From positions 1 to 37,476 of the forward strand of contig SJRY01000134.1 in NCBI GenBank assembly GCA_011319805.1: a stretch of 37,476 nucleotides of DNA, in the 5' to 3' direction. The position numbers were made by a program, and so were the translations under genes. The first letter of the stretch is position 1. Every line of letters begins with the position of its first letter. Origin of the DNA: Macrocybe gigantea. Its lineage: Eukaryota; Basidiomycota; Agaricomycetes; Agaricales; Callistosporiaceae. Below, in pieces: positions 1 to 10,609 of the stretch. The notes under the pieces were generated by a model. The model was not told the origin of the DNA, made no database searches, and saw nothing but the letters and a program-made list of their open reading frames with translations.

Positions 1-2
1 CC

Positions 3-278
3 GTTTCAAGATACAAGAGCGACCATCACACCACCCCTGAAATCATAAATGATGAAGAAGAGTACGAGATAGAAGAGATCCTAAAAAGGAAGAAACAAGG
101 GAAGGGGACACTATTCCTGGTCAAATGGAAAGGATACGGACACGAAGAGAACACATGGATCAAAGAGAAGGAGCTGGGGAATGCGCAGCAAGCTCTAGAC
201 CACTTCCTAAAGAAGACTGCGAACCAGGATAAAAGGATCACGACAAGAGGGAAGAAGACCAAAAATCGCACTTCATGA
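3..278 (+). pseudogene. gypsy pol C-terminus with chromodomain (element A)
   Basis: This is the last part of pol, the C-terminal tail of integrase, which in chromoviruses carries a chromodomain thought to direct insertion to chromatin marks. The visible chromodomain runs from about codon 16 and includes EEYEIEEIL, then FLVKWKGYG, then ENTWI, which are the typical beta strands and aromatic cage region. It is followed by a basic tail. Reading back from the chromodomain, the integrase frame and the chromodomain frame do not join: one base appears to be missing around positions 28-33 relative to element B. The TGA stop at 276-278 overlaps the ATG of the next ORF. The chromodomain call is firm, but the copy is frameshifted. 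Confidence 0.85.
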
Positions 279-664
279 CCACCAACGCCCCCATCAGCAT
301 CGACAGCAGCGAGGGCAGCCGCGCACCTACCCCCAACCCGCGACCTCGAGAATCTGGCAAGGATTCTCAATGCTAGCGACTACATGGACCCCCTTGCCAT
401 CACACTCGGCGCATATATGCGCTATGTTATGACCGTCCGCACGCACCTCTGGACCGGGAGAACCCTGATGGGACCGGCCCCACTGCAGCTGAACGTATCG
501 CGCTTCGCGAAGCAATGGAAATGCTTCGCACAGAAAACCGGCGGCTTAAACTCCTCGCCACCACACTCCACCACATTCGCGCCTATAATGAAGAGCTCAT
601 CATACATGGGCCCGCGTGCCGCGACCGCCTGGGAGACCAATACTGGGTGGGACAGCTGGACTAA
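275..664 (+). pseudogene. small third ORF downstream of pol (element A copy)
   Basis: An ATG at 275 overlaps the pol stop codon as ATGA. The first 24 codons match the equivalent ORF in element B (5688-6086), beginning MTTNAPISIDSS. A then lacks about five bases near 343, so its frame breaks. Further small deletions follow, and the original frame is met again near a TAA at 662-664. The protein is unrecognised: about 130 residues with a Ser/Thr/Pro-rich start and a helical, charged second half, and no membrane segment or obvious catalytic motif. Its place between the chromodomain and the polypurine tract resembles the position of an accessory or env-like ORF, but nothing in it looks like an envelope protein. 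Confidence 0.6.
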
Positions 665-687
665 GGTTTTCGCGAGGACGCGAATCT

Positions 688-700
688 AAAGAGAGGGTGA
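688..700 (+). other. polypurine tract of element A
   Basis: The purine-rich run AAAGAGAGGGTGA lies directly before the LTR start TGTTAC. It is kept in elements B (6112-6124) and D (28660-28672), as expected for the plus-strand primer of reverse transcription. Confidence 0.8.
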
Positions 701-1020
701 TGTTACAGACGCCGCCCAAAGGACTATTCATTTTCTTATCTTATCTTTCCCACATCCCTTATCTCCCCCATCATGCTGCGCAGCACGCAGCCATCGAGTC
801 ATCTCACTTCCCTAGTCATCCTGAGTCATCTCCTTCCAGTCTTACTCATCCGCAGTCCACAGCATTGCGCAGCCCATGGTCCGTGCTCGAGTACTGTAGT
901 GTATATAAGGACTCCCAGATGTACCAGTAACGCTAGGCTTAATATTCCTTTTGCCATCATCTCAAGACCACTCTCGCACTTAGTCTGCCCGAGTCCTTCT
1001 GAGATTCGTCTAGCCTAACA
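701..1020 (+). repeat. LTR of element A (320 bp)
   Basis: The LTR begins TGTTACAG and ends CTAACA, giving a 5-bp terminal inverted repeat TGTTA/TAACA. It has a TATA box (TATATAA at 902-908). By eye it differs from the LTR at 35277-35596 at one base, an A/G difference in a CpG. It differs from B's LTR at about two dozen positions, mostly C-to-T or G-to-A. It therefore belongs with A rather than being the 5' partner of the LTR at 6125. Confidence 0.92.
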
Positions 1021-2068
1021 GTGGGCCAATTTTGAACAAGCTTGTAGAATCGCAGGAGTCGACCTAGACTACTGGAAAGAACAGAGAGAGGAGCAAAGAC
1101 AGAAACAGCTCCAAGAACAGCAAGCCCAAGTACAAGCACAGCAGACCCAGAACAACAGATCCAGGAACAGGAAAGCCAAGACCAAGAGAACGACGAAGAA
1201 ACCCCCAAAGGATGACGATAGAATACAAGGGAATCATCGCCGACCCGAAATCCTTTACAGGAGATCGAACGTCCTTCAATATTTGGTGGAGGAAGATGAA
1301 ACTTTACATAACCGCACATGGAGACCTCACGGATATACAGAAGATTGGAGCGGTCCTGTCTAGAATGACTGACGGACCTGGAGCCTACTGGGTGTCAAAG
1401 AAGATCGACACCACTACCAACCAAAGCACATGGGCTGACTTCATAACCGAGATAGAGACACGATTCAGCAACATCATGTTGCCATCGCAAGCAGGAAGCA
1501 AACTATTCAATATCAGACAGGGAAACGACCCATCAATGAATTTCTGGATGAATTCGTAGACCTTGCAGGGAAAGCAGGAATGATAGGAACAGCCCCTCAT
1601 TTCCTACTTGAGAAGAGCTTAAACTGAAGGACAGCAGAAGCCGTACACTCGATCTCCACACTTCCAACAGATGGAGATGAATATATCAAGACAGTTCAAG
1701 CGATTGGATGAAACATCGATGAACACAGAAATGTGATGAGAGGAGAATTCACAAGCAATCAGCGCAAGGCCGGAAATCCAAGCCGAGGAGCAGGACAGGC
1801 CATGGAAGTCGACAAAGTACGAAGCAACAACTGCTTCAACTGCAACAAACCAGGACACCTCTCACGAAACTGCCCGGAACAATGAAAAGGAGCAGCAAAT
1901 GTCACATGTTTCAATTGTGGCTTAAAGGGACATTATGCACAGAACTGCAAGAAGAAGAAGAAAGGAAAATCCCGGGTCAGAGAAGTGAAAGAAGAAGAAG
2001 GAGAGGATGAAGAAGACAAGGATGAAGGAAGCTCTGACAAAGAGGGTTTTGCCAAAGGGTCTGACTAA
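1021..2068 (+). pseudogene. gag (element B, 5'-truncated, broken)
   Basis: Gag is the capsid and nucleocapsid precursor that packages the element RNA. The fragment begins with a basic, Gln/Arg-rich linker. The retrotransposon gag core follows (around 1212-1730, with SFTGDRTSF and WADFITEIE), then two CCHC zinc knuckles between 1832 and 1948: CFNCNKPGHLSRNC and CFNCGLKGHYAQNC. A charged Lys/Glu-rich tail ends at the TAA at 2066-2068. There is an extra G near 1230, a frameshift near 1545, and a TGA between the knuckles where element C has CGA. ATG 1212 is only a local start, because homologous sequence continues upstream of it. Confidence 0.85.
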
Positions 2069-5000
2069 GAGGTGCTAAATCGCGATCCATACAACTGAAA
2101 CAGACTTGCTTTGATACCAGATGTAGATCATCCATACTCTGAAATACACCATTTCCACCAAGCGATCTGAAGCACCAAGGAAAACCATCCAAGAGGACAA
2201 ACCACCAAAGAGGAAAGAACTTGCAGTACTAGCGAGGATACGAACGCGAAAAGGAATCACAATGATAACACCGGAAGTCGATAGTGGAGTGGATAGGACC
2301 TGCATCAACACCGCGATAGTAGCGAAAACAGGACTGAAGACACGATGAATCAAGAAGATTCCCATCATAAATGCAGACGGATCACCCAACCGCCAGAAAA
2401 TAGCAGACCGAGTAGCGAAGGTCCACATCGATATTAAAGGACACAAGGAGCACATGGAAGCCATCGTACTCGACATCGGAAAAACTGACATGCTACTAGG
2501 ACATGACTGGCTTGTCTACCACAACCCAACAATCACATGGAGGACAGGAGAAATTGTCTTCGACAGATGCCCTAAAACGTGCAAAATAAACCACCAGACA
2601 ATTAAGATACAGAAGGTGACTGAACCAGCGAAAACCACAGCCAGCGATAAGACAGGAACCCAGATACCCCCATATCTGATCAGATTCAGACACCTCTTCA
2701 AGGAAAAGAACTTTGATCGCTTACCAGACCACAAAGAATGGGACCATGAAATAAACTTAACAAAGGATGCACCCAAAACAATACTGAGCAATGTCTATCT
2801 GATGACACAGAAAGAACTAGAGGAACTAGATGCCTTCATCGAAGAAGGATTATGAACAGGAAAAATATGCCCATCGAAATCGCCTTACACAGCACCCTGC
2901 TTCTTTCGCAACAAGAAGGATGGAAGCAAACGACTCATCCAAGACTACCGAGAGATAAACAAATATACAATCAAGGACAAGTTCCTGCTACCATGCATCA
3001 GCGAGCTCCTTGACGTACTACAAGGAGCAAAGTACTTTAGCAAGATCGATATTATCTGAGGATACAATAATGTGTGCATCCGGAAAGGGGACAAATGGAA
3101 GGCAGCCTTCCTAACAGCAAGAGGACTTTTTGAACTGACAGTCATGTACTTTGGGCAGTGCAATGCACCAGGCACTTTTAGCCGAATGATGGCGAGCCTC
3201 TTCCAAGACCAAATACGAAGGAGAGTGTGCATAATCTATATGGATGACATCATAATCATCGGATGAACATGAGAGGAACTCCAAAAGAACACCATAGAAG
3301 TCATGGAAATACTGAACAAGAACGACCTGTTCATCAAAGGACCGAAATGCATCTGGGAATCATCAAAAGTCCCAGTACTAGGATACATCATAGGAGAAGG
3401 GAAGGTAGAAATGGAACCAGAAAAGATCACAGCCGTACAATCCTGGCCAACCCCAAAGACGAAGAAAGAATTACAAAAGTTCTTGGGATTCACGAACTTT
3501 TACCGATGATTCATCAAGGGATATGTAAAGGTCGCTAAACCCCTGATGGAGTTGACTGGAAACAAAGCATTCCAGTGGACAGACAAGCAACAGGATGCTT
3601 TCAAGGAGCTAATTCGACATATAACCTCGGCACCCATCCTAGCACTACCACAAACAGAAGGAAAATTCTGAGTCGAAACGGACGCCTCAGGATATGCCAT
3701 TGGAGCAGTACTATCACAACAGCAGAAAGGACTGTGGCATCCAATTGCCTTCATTTCAAGATGCATGACCGCAGCAGAACAGAACTATGAAATCTATGAC
3801 AAAGAACTGCTCGCAATAATAGTAGTACTGAAGACATGGAGACAATACCTCCTAGAAGCTCGAGAGAAGTTTGAAATATTGACGGATCACAAGAACCTAT
3901 CATACTTCTGAAAACTGCAGTGACTCAATTCGAGACAGATTGGCTGGTACCTGAAATTACAAGAATACGACTATGAACTACGACACATACCAGGAAAAGC
4001 AAACAGAAAAGCAGACGTCTTATCATGAATGGTGGGATATGAAGAAAACCTAGCAGAAAAGGATGACATTCAAATGATCAAAGAAGCCACATTCATCCGA
4101 CATCTGGAAGAGAATAATGAACGGGACTTCGAATTTATGATGTTCGAGGACGAACACCTACAAAAAGGGGGAGCAGAAAATAACGAAACAATACAGACAA
4201 GGGGAATCACGATGATCGAATCCCAAGGATAGAACAAATTCGACAATGCGCACGAAGAGAAACAATCGTAACAACAGGACTGAAGGAAAAACTGCACTGG
4301 TTCACAGAGGAAGACTACATCATATATGCAGGAGGGAAAATCTACATCCCCCCAGACAACAAACTAAAGGAAGACATCATGTTTGAACACTACGACACTC
4401 CCATCGGAGGGCATCCAGGACAATATCATATGCACGAACTCATAAACCGCACCTACTGGTAGCCATCAATGCTAATGGACATCAAAAAATATATTAATGG
4501 ATGCGAAACATGTCAAAGAAACAAAATCATCTGACAAAAGAAACATGCACCACTACACCTGCATGAGATCCCGCAACAGCTATGGGAAGATATCGGAGTA
4601 GATCTCATAGGACCATTACCCAACTTGAACGGCTTTAATGCCATCACCACAGTCACAGACCACCTGACTAAGATGATCCACCTGATTCCCACAAACACTG
4701 AACTCACAGCAGAAGGCCTCACACGACTATACCGAGACAATGTGTGGTGACTTCATGGAATTCCACGAAAGATCATCAGCAACCGAGGACCCCAATTTGC
4801 AGCGTGATTCATGACAGCACTTCTAAAACTGCTTGGAACAAAGCAAAACCTGTCAACGGCCTATCATCCACAGACAGATGGACAGGCAGAGTGATCCCAT
4901 CAGGAGACAGAAGCTTTCCTCAGAAGCTTCATGAACAACCTACAGGACGATTGGGCAGAATGGATAGCAATCGCAGAGTATCAATACAATGATAAAACAC

Positions 5001-5691
5001 ACCAGGGAACGAAGGAGACACCATTCTACCTCAACTACGGAATGCACCCCTGGAAGGGAGAACTACAGACAGCAGAAGGGAACAATCCTGCAGCAAAGAA
5101 CTTCGTCGAAAAAATGGACCAAATGCGGAAAGAAGCAAATGCTGCGCTGCAGTATGTGCAAACACGGGCCAAAGACAATTACAATGCAAGATGAAAACCG
5201 GCCCATGAATACAAGAAAGGAGATGGGGTATGGCTTGAAGCCACCAATATCACAGTCAATCGACCATCAAAGAAGTTATCGGCGCTCCAATACGGACTGT
5301 TCAAGGTGATCGAAAAGAAAGGAGCCTCAGCATATCGCCTAGAACTCCCAGCATCATGGCAGCTGATACACCCTGTGTTCAACGAAGCACTACTCACACC
5401 CTACAAAGGACCCCATTTCAAGATATAAGAGTGACCATTACCGCCACCCCTGAAATCATAAATGATGAAGAAGAGTACGAGATAGAAGAAATTCTAAAAA
5501 GAAAGAAACAAGGAAAAGGAACACTATTCCTAGTCAAATGGAAAGGATATGGGCATGAGGAGAACACATGGATCAAAGAGAAGGAACTGGGGAATGCACA
5601 GCAGGCTCTGGACCACTTCCTAAAGAAGACTACGAACCAGGATAAAAGGACCATGACAAGAGGAAAGAAGACCAAAAATCACACATCATGA
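2069..5691 (+). pseudogene. pol: protease, RT, RNase H, integrase, chromodomain (element B)
   Basis: This is a decayed polyprotein for copying and inserting the element. The order is aspartic protease with DSG at 2280-2288, reverse transcriptase with YMDD at 3237-3248, RNase H (ETDASGYAIG, near 3675), integrase zinc region (around 4390-4520), integrase core and chromodomain (around 5455-5640). The integrase acidic residues are Asp at 4601 and Glu at 4889. The middle Asp has become Asn at 4781-4783 through a G-to-A change in a CpG. In-frame TGA codons are frequent, and frameshifts lie between 4232 and 4560 and at a CCCC run near 5411-5414. The stop at 5689-5691 overlaps the next ATG. Confidence 0.88.
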
Positions 5692-6086
5692 CCACCAACG
5701 CCCCCATCAGCATCGACAGCAGCGAGGACAGCCGCGCACCTACCCCCAACTGCCCAAGCGACCTTGAGAATCTGGCAAGGATTCTCAATGCTAGCAACTA
5801 CATGGACCCCCTCACTATCACACTCGGTGCATATCTGCACTATGTTATGACTGTCTGCACACACCTTTGGACTGGACAAACCCCTGATGGGACCAGTCCC
5901 ACAGCAGCAGAACGCATCGCGCTTCATGAAGCAATGGAGATGCTTCGCACAGAAAACCGGTGACTTAAACTCCTCGCCACCACACTCCACCACATCCGCT
6001 CCTATAACGAAGAGCTTATTCATATGTGGGCCCCACGTGCCGCGACCGCCTGGGAGACCAATAATGGGTGGGGACAGCTGGACTAG
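5688..6086 (+). pseudogene. small third ORF downstream of pol (element B copy)
   Basis: The ORF starts with an ATG at 5688-5690 that overlaps the pol stop as ATGA, and stays in one frame to TAG at 6084-6086, giving 132 residues. A single internal TGA lies at 5961-5963, where element A reads CGG. It starts MTTNAPISIDSS, contains TAAERIALHEAMEMLR (a likely amphipathic helix), and ends in a Trp-containing segment. I do not recognise the family. Its presence in two copies of very different age argues that it is a real element gene. An overlapping stop/start is the arrangement used for coupled termination and reinitiation, which is inference here. Confidence 0.65.
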
Positions 6087-6111
6087 GGTCTTTTTGCGAG
6101 GACGCAAATCT

Positions 6112-6124
6112 AAAGAGAGGGTGA
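6112..6124 (+). other. polypurine tract of element B
   Basis: AAAGAGAGGGTGA precedes the LTR start at 6125 and is identical to the tract of element A. Confidence 0.8.
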
Positions 6125-6443
6125 TGTTACAGACGCCGCCCAAAGGACTATTCATTTTCTTATCTTATCTTTCCCATATCCCTTATCCTCCCATCACACT
6201 GCACAGTGTGCAGCCATCGAGTCATTCCACTTCCCTAGTCACTCTGAGTCATCTCCTCCTTAGTCTTACTCATCCGCAGCCCACAGCATTTGCGCAGTCC
6301 ATGGTCCATGCTCAAGTACTGTAATATATATAAAGGCTCCTAGATGTACCAGCAGTGCTAGGCTTAATATTCCATTTGCCATCGTCTTAAACCACTCTTG
6401 CACTTAGTCTGCCCGAGTCCTTTAAGATTCATCTAGCCTAACA
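6125..6443 (+). repeat. 3' LTR of element B (319 bp)
   Basis: It has the same TGTTAC...CTAACA ends as the LTRs at 701 and 35277 but is CpG-depleted. For example, the CpG-rich GCGCAGC stretch of the young LTRs reads as TpG/CpA here. A TATA-like ATATATAA remains near 6326-6333. The sequence right after it (6444) belongs to family E gag. Confidence 0.92.
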
Positions 6444-6445
6444 GA

Positions 6446-9400
6446 AGAAGCACCGCTTCGCCGGCTGACTATGTATTGTCGAGTATTAATATAAGAGATA
6501 TTCCCGATCTTAAAGAATACTTTGAACGAGAAGGTGCACAAGAGTTCAGTCTCGTAAAAGGATATACCCTACCCTGGGTAGCTCAACAGATCTATCGGCA
6601 AGATGAGTCAAAGGTGTACACGATCCTTAAGGCATGGACGGATCAATCACGACAAAAGGACATCTCACTGGAGAAGCTTCGTGAGATCAATCAAATGAAT
6701 GACCGCGACGCACTCTACACGCTGCTCGACCTCAGACAAAAACCACAACTTGTCAGAGGCGGCAATGGAAACCAAATGGATGTACCTTTAATAATCATGA
6801 CTCTAGACACTGGATGGACATACAGCATAAAAGCTCTGCTCGATACGGGATGTACCAGATCTTGTATAGATCGGAAGTTCATTAAGGAAAAGGAGATCAA
6901 TACAAAAAGATATCTGATTCCTATTCCAGTCCACAATGCAGACGGAACCCGTAACATAGCAGGTGATATACGCGAATATGTGGAATTAAGAGTCCGGGTC
7001 CAAGATCACGTTGAGCGAATGATCTTCTTGGTTACTGAACTCAGAAAGGGCCAGATCTTCATTGGTTATGAATGGGTTAAATATCACAACCCTCGGATCG
7101 ATTGGAAGACAGAGAAGATCACATTTGATCGATGCCCCGAAGAGTGTCAGCGAATTGTCTGAAAAGGAAACCCCAAAGATGACGATACCTCTATCGAGAC
7201 AAATGAGATAGACTTTGAAGATGGAGAAAAACTCTTGATGATCGGCATGAACCGAGAGTTCCACCTGAGGGCTTTCCAAATGACGGCTTTCAAACTGGCC
7301 GAAGCGATGGCAAAGGTGACAAAGGCTAAAACCTTTAAAGAAATTGTACTGGAAGAGTACCACTGTTTCAAGGATTCAGTGTTCGGAAAAGAATCGTTCT
7401 ACGAACTACCACCATGACAACCTTGGGACCATGTGATCGAACTCATCCCAGGAGCTAAACTCCAGGATTGCAAGGTCTATCCCCTAATGCTAGATGAACA
7501 GAAACAGTTGGATGCCTTCTTAGATGAAAATCTAAATACCGGACGAATCAGACCATCGAAATCGCCAATGGCCTCGCCTTTCTTCTTCGTGAAAAAGAAG
7601 GACGGATCCCTACAACCCATGCAGGACTATCGGAAGTTAAACGACATGATGATAAAGAACAAGTACCTGCTCCCGCTAATCCAGGAGTTAATCGACAAAT
7701 TAAAGGAAGCAAAGTTCTTTATGAAACTCGACATCTGATGGGGATACAACAATGTCCGCATGAAAGAAGGCGACGAATGGAAAGCCGCATTTCGGACAAA
7801 CCGGGGAATGTTCGAACCCCTGGTTATGTTCTTCGGACTGACAAATTCACCAGCTACTTTCCAAACGATGATGAACACGATCTTCAAAGACGAAATCGAT
7901 CAGGGACACATAGTAATCTATATGGACGACATTCTTATCTTCAATAAAGATTTGAATGAACACAGACGACTCGTCCAATGCATGTTGGAAAAGCTAAAGA
8001 ACAATAAGCTTTACCTGAAACCTGAGAAATGCTCGTTTCATCAGCTGGAAGTAGAATACCTTGGAATGATCATCTCGGAAAATGGCATAAAGATGGACCC
8101 CATCAAAGTCGAAGGCATCAAAGGATGGCCAAAACCCACCTGTAAAAGGGACGTCCAGCAGTTTCTAGGCTTTTGCAACTTCTACCGATGCTTCATCAAG
8201 GGATTCACAAAGATCGCGAAACCTTTGACGGAGCTAACTGGAAAAGCCAACTGGACATGGGGAAAGGCCCAAGACGATGCTTTCAATGGGCTAAAGAATC
8301 GGATCAGCTCAGCACCGATCATTTCAATGCCCCGAGATGATGGAAAATTCTGAATGGAAGTCGATGCCTCGAACTATGCAATTGGAGGTGTCCTTTCACA
8401 GGAACAATCCAATGGTACCTGGAGACCGGTGGCTTTCATGTCAAAGTCATTAAATCTGATGGAACAGAACTATGAGATCTATGACAAAGAGATGCTCGTG
8501 ATCATGACCAGACTGGAAGAATGGCGCCAATACCTTTGTAGTGCTAAACAGAAATTCGAGATTTGGACAGACCATAAGAATCTCGAATATTTCTGGAAGC
8601 CTCAGAAACTGAATCGCCAGCAAGCTCACTGGATCTCAGAACTTCAGGACTATGACTTTGTTCTGGAGCACAAACCTGGAAAGTCAATGACTAAGGCAGA
8701 CAGTCTGTCGAGACGACCAGATCATGAGAAGGGGGAGAACAATAACGAAAATGTCGTACTCCTAAAGCCAGAGAATTTTCGCTGGATTTTCATGGCGAAG
8801 ATCACACTGACACTGGAATTTCAGGACATTCTGGACCAAATCAAAAGGGCTTGGAAACAAAGAGAGCCTGAGGTTCAGAAACATCTCGATAAAGGCGAAC
8901 ATGGCTGGGAGGAAAACGACTGAATCGTTACATGGTTGAAACGGTACTACGTTCCCAAGAGCCAAAAGATAAGGGAACGGATCATCGAAATCCATCATTC
9001 GGATCAGATCTCGGGACACCCAGGACAGACAAAGCCGCACAAGTTAATCACGCGCAACTTCTGGTGGCCCAAAATGATGAATGATATCAAGGCGTATGTC
9101 AAGGGATGTGACAAATGCCAATGGACAAAGATCATCAGAGATCGGAAGCATGCCCCGCTCCATCCGAATGAGGTACTGAAGGAACCATGGGAGATCATAT
9201 CAGTCGATCTCATTGGACCACTTCCTGAATCTCATGGATTTAATGGCGTAATGGTGACGGTAGACCGGTTCATGAAAGGAGCCAAATTCATACCAGTCAA
9301 CATGGAAATCACGGCCAAAGGAGTTGCTCGCAATCTACGTGACACTATATTCTCGAGTTATGGACTCCCGAAGAAGGTCATCAGCAACAGAGGAGGACAA

Positions 9401-10551
9401 TTCGTCTCAGCATTCATGACTGACCTCTACACACTTTTGGGAGTCAAAGGAACCCCTTCGACGCCATACCATCCACAGACCAATGGACAAACGGAATGAG
9501 TCAATCAGAAACTCAAGCAGTACCTGAAACTCTTCATGAATTATCGGCAGACTGACTGGGTGGATTGGCTACCCATGGCCGAATTCTCCTATAACAATCG
9601 GATTCACTCAGCGACCAGATATTCCCCGTTTTACCTAAACCACGGGCAACATCCATACACCGGAAAAGAACCTCTGAGGCATAATGCTAAGTTGCAAACT
9701 GCAGAAGAATTCGCTGAGATGATGAAGGAAATTCGGACTAAGGCCAAAGCCTCCTTGTTGAAAGCCGCAGAAACAATGAAACAGACCTATGACCGAAAAC
9801 AGAAACCCGCCCGAGAATATCACGAAGGCGATCAGGTCTGACTGGAAGGAACAAACATCACAACTGACCAGCTGACTGATAAGCTAAATGACAAACAGTT
9901 TGGTCCATTCAAAGTCAAATGGCGAATTGGAGAATTGGTGTATGAACTCGAACTACCGGAACATTGGAGAATTTACCCCATCCGAAATGAGTCCGAACTC
10001 ACTCCGTACACAGCACCGGCGTTTCCGTGACAAAAAGCGGTAACGATTCTTAAACGGCCTCCCCCATCATTGTGGAAGGAGAGAAACAATATGAAGTAGA
10101 GGCTGTAATAAACTCTCAATGGAACAGAGGAAAATTACAGTATAGAATACATTGGAAGGGATATCCCCTTGAGGACGCTACTTGGGAACCCGCCGAAAAT
10201 GTTAACGGAGATGCGTCGGACACGGTCACGAAATTTCATCGTGAGAACCCCAAGGCACCATCCCTAGAAAGAGGACAACGCCAATTACCACTCCGAACTG
10301 CCCCGAAGAATGTAATATGTACCCGACTCCATCAATCCCAATCACCAAAGGTCTTGTTTGACTACACGGCTAATGAAGTCTGGGTCTACCCACGCGATCA
10401 GCAAATGAAGACACTCCTGAGGAAGAGGACTCTTACCGGCTGGATGTCGGACCTGAGAGAAGTCGAAGATCACCTGGACGTGGCTTGGCAGGCATGGCAG
10501 CAATGTCGGAATCAAAAGATCGTAGGTGAGGACGAGCGCCAAAAGAACTAG
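6446..10551 (+). pseudogene. gag end and pol with chromodomain (element E)
   Basis: One frame runs from the gag end through the whole of pol. It has protease with DTG (LLDTGCTRS, near 6838), reverse transcriptase with YMDD (near 7919), RNase H (VDASNYAIGG), the HHCC integrase zinc region, and an integrase core with Asp 9206 and Glu 9494. The middle Asp is Asn at 9386-9388. The frame is interrupted eight times, always by TGA (7160, 7415, 7736, 8351, 8921, 9497, 9839, 10028), with no TAA or TAG. A single frameshift at a CCCCC run near 10061-10065 separates integrase from the chromodomain (WKGYPLEDATWEP, about 10155-10193). Sister fragments read CGA at 8921 and CAA at 8351, so these are decayed arginine codons. 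Confidence 0.9.
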
Positions 10552-10596
10552 GAGAATGATGAAGAAGAAGAACATGATTGCGAGGATGCAATCCCT

Positions 10597-10609
10597 AAGA
10601 GGAGGGTAA
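10597..10609 (+). other. polypurine tract of element E
   Basis: AAGAGGAGGGTAA sits directly before the LTR start TGTTACAA at 10610. Confidence 0.75.

Larger units (their letters stand above)
1..1020 (+). mobile_element. Ty3/gypsy element A, 3' end only (young copy)
   Basis: This is the 3' end of a chromodomain-bearing Ty3/gypsy retrotransposon whose left part lies outside the window. In order it has the chromodomain end of pol, a small third ORF, a purine-rich tract and a 320-bp LTR. The same arrangement recurs in element B (5400-6443), and the same LTR starts element C at 35277. A keeps many CpG dinucleotides that B has lost, so A is the younger copy. Its LTR runs directly into mid-gag sequence at 1021, which suggests that A inserted into B. 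The 5-bp duplication that would prove this lies outside the window. Confidence 0.85.
1021..6443 (+). mobile_element. Ty3/gypsy element B (old copy, 5' part displaced by A)
   Basis: This is a second copy of the same family. It starts abruptly inside gag at a sequence equivalent to 36370 of element C, and continues through gag zinc knuckles, protease, reverse transcriptase, RNase H, integrase, chromodomain, the third ORF, a polypurine tract and a 3' LTR. No 5' LTR of its own is in the window. The reading frames are broken by many TGA codons at positions where sister copies keep CGA, and by several frameshifts. The 3' LTR abuts family E gag sequence at 6444, so B probably inserted into E. Confidence 0.85.

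Noticed and set aside
701..6443. A single complete gypsy element with LTRs at 701 and 6125
   Set aside because: The two LTRs are much more different from each other than 701 is from 35277, and 1021 starts in mid-gag without leader. Nesting of A into B fits better.
6446..10030. An alternative genetic code in which TGA is a sense codon, because all stops in element E are TGA
   Set aside because: Sister fragments have CGA or CAA at the same codons, stops of other types occur in B, G and H, and the antisense and Spt5-like genes show TGA at likely arginine positions. CpG decay explains it better.
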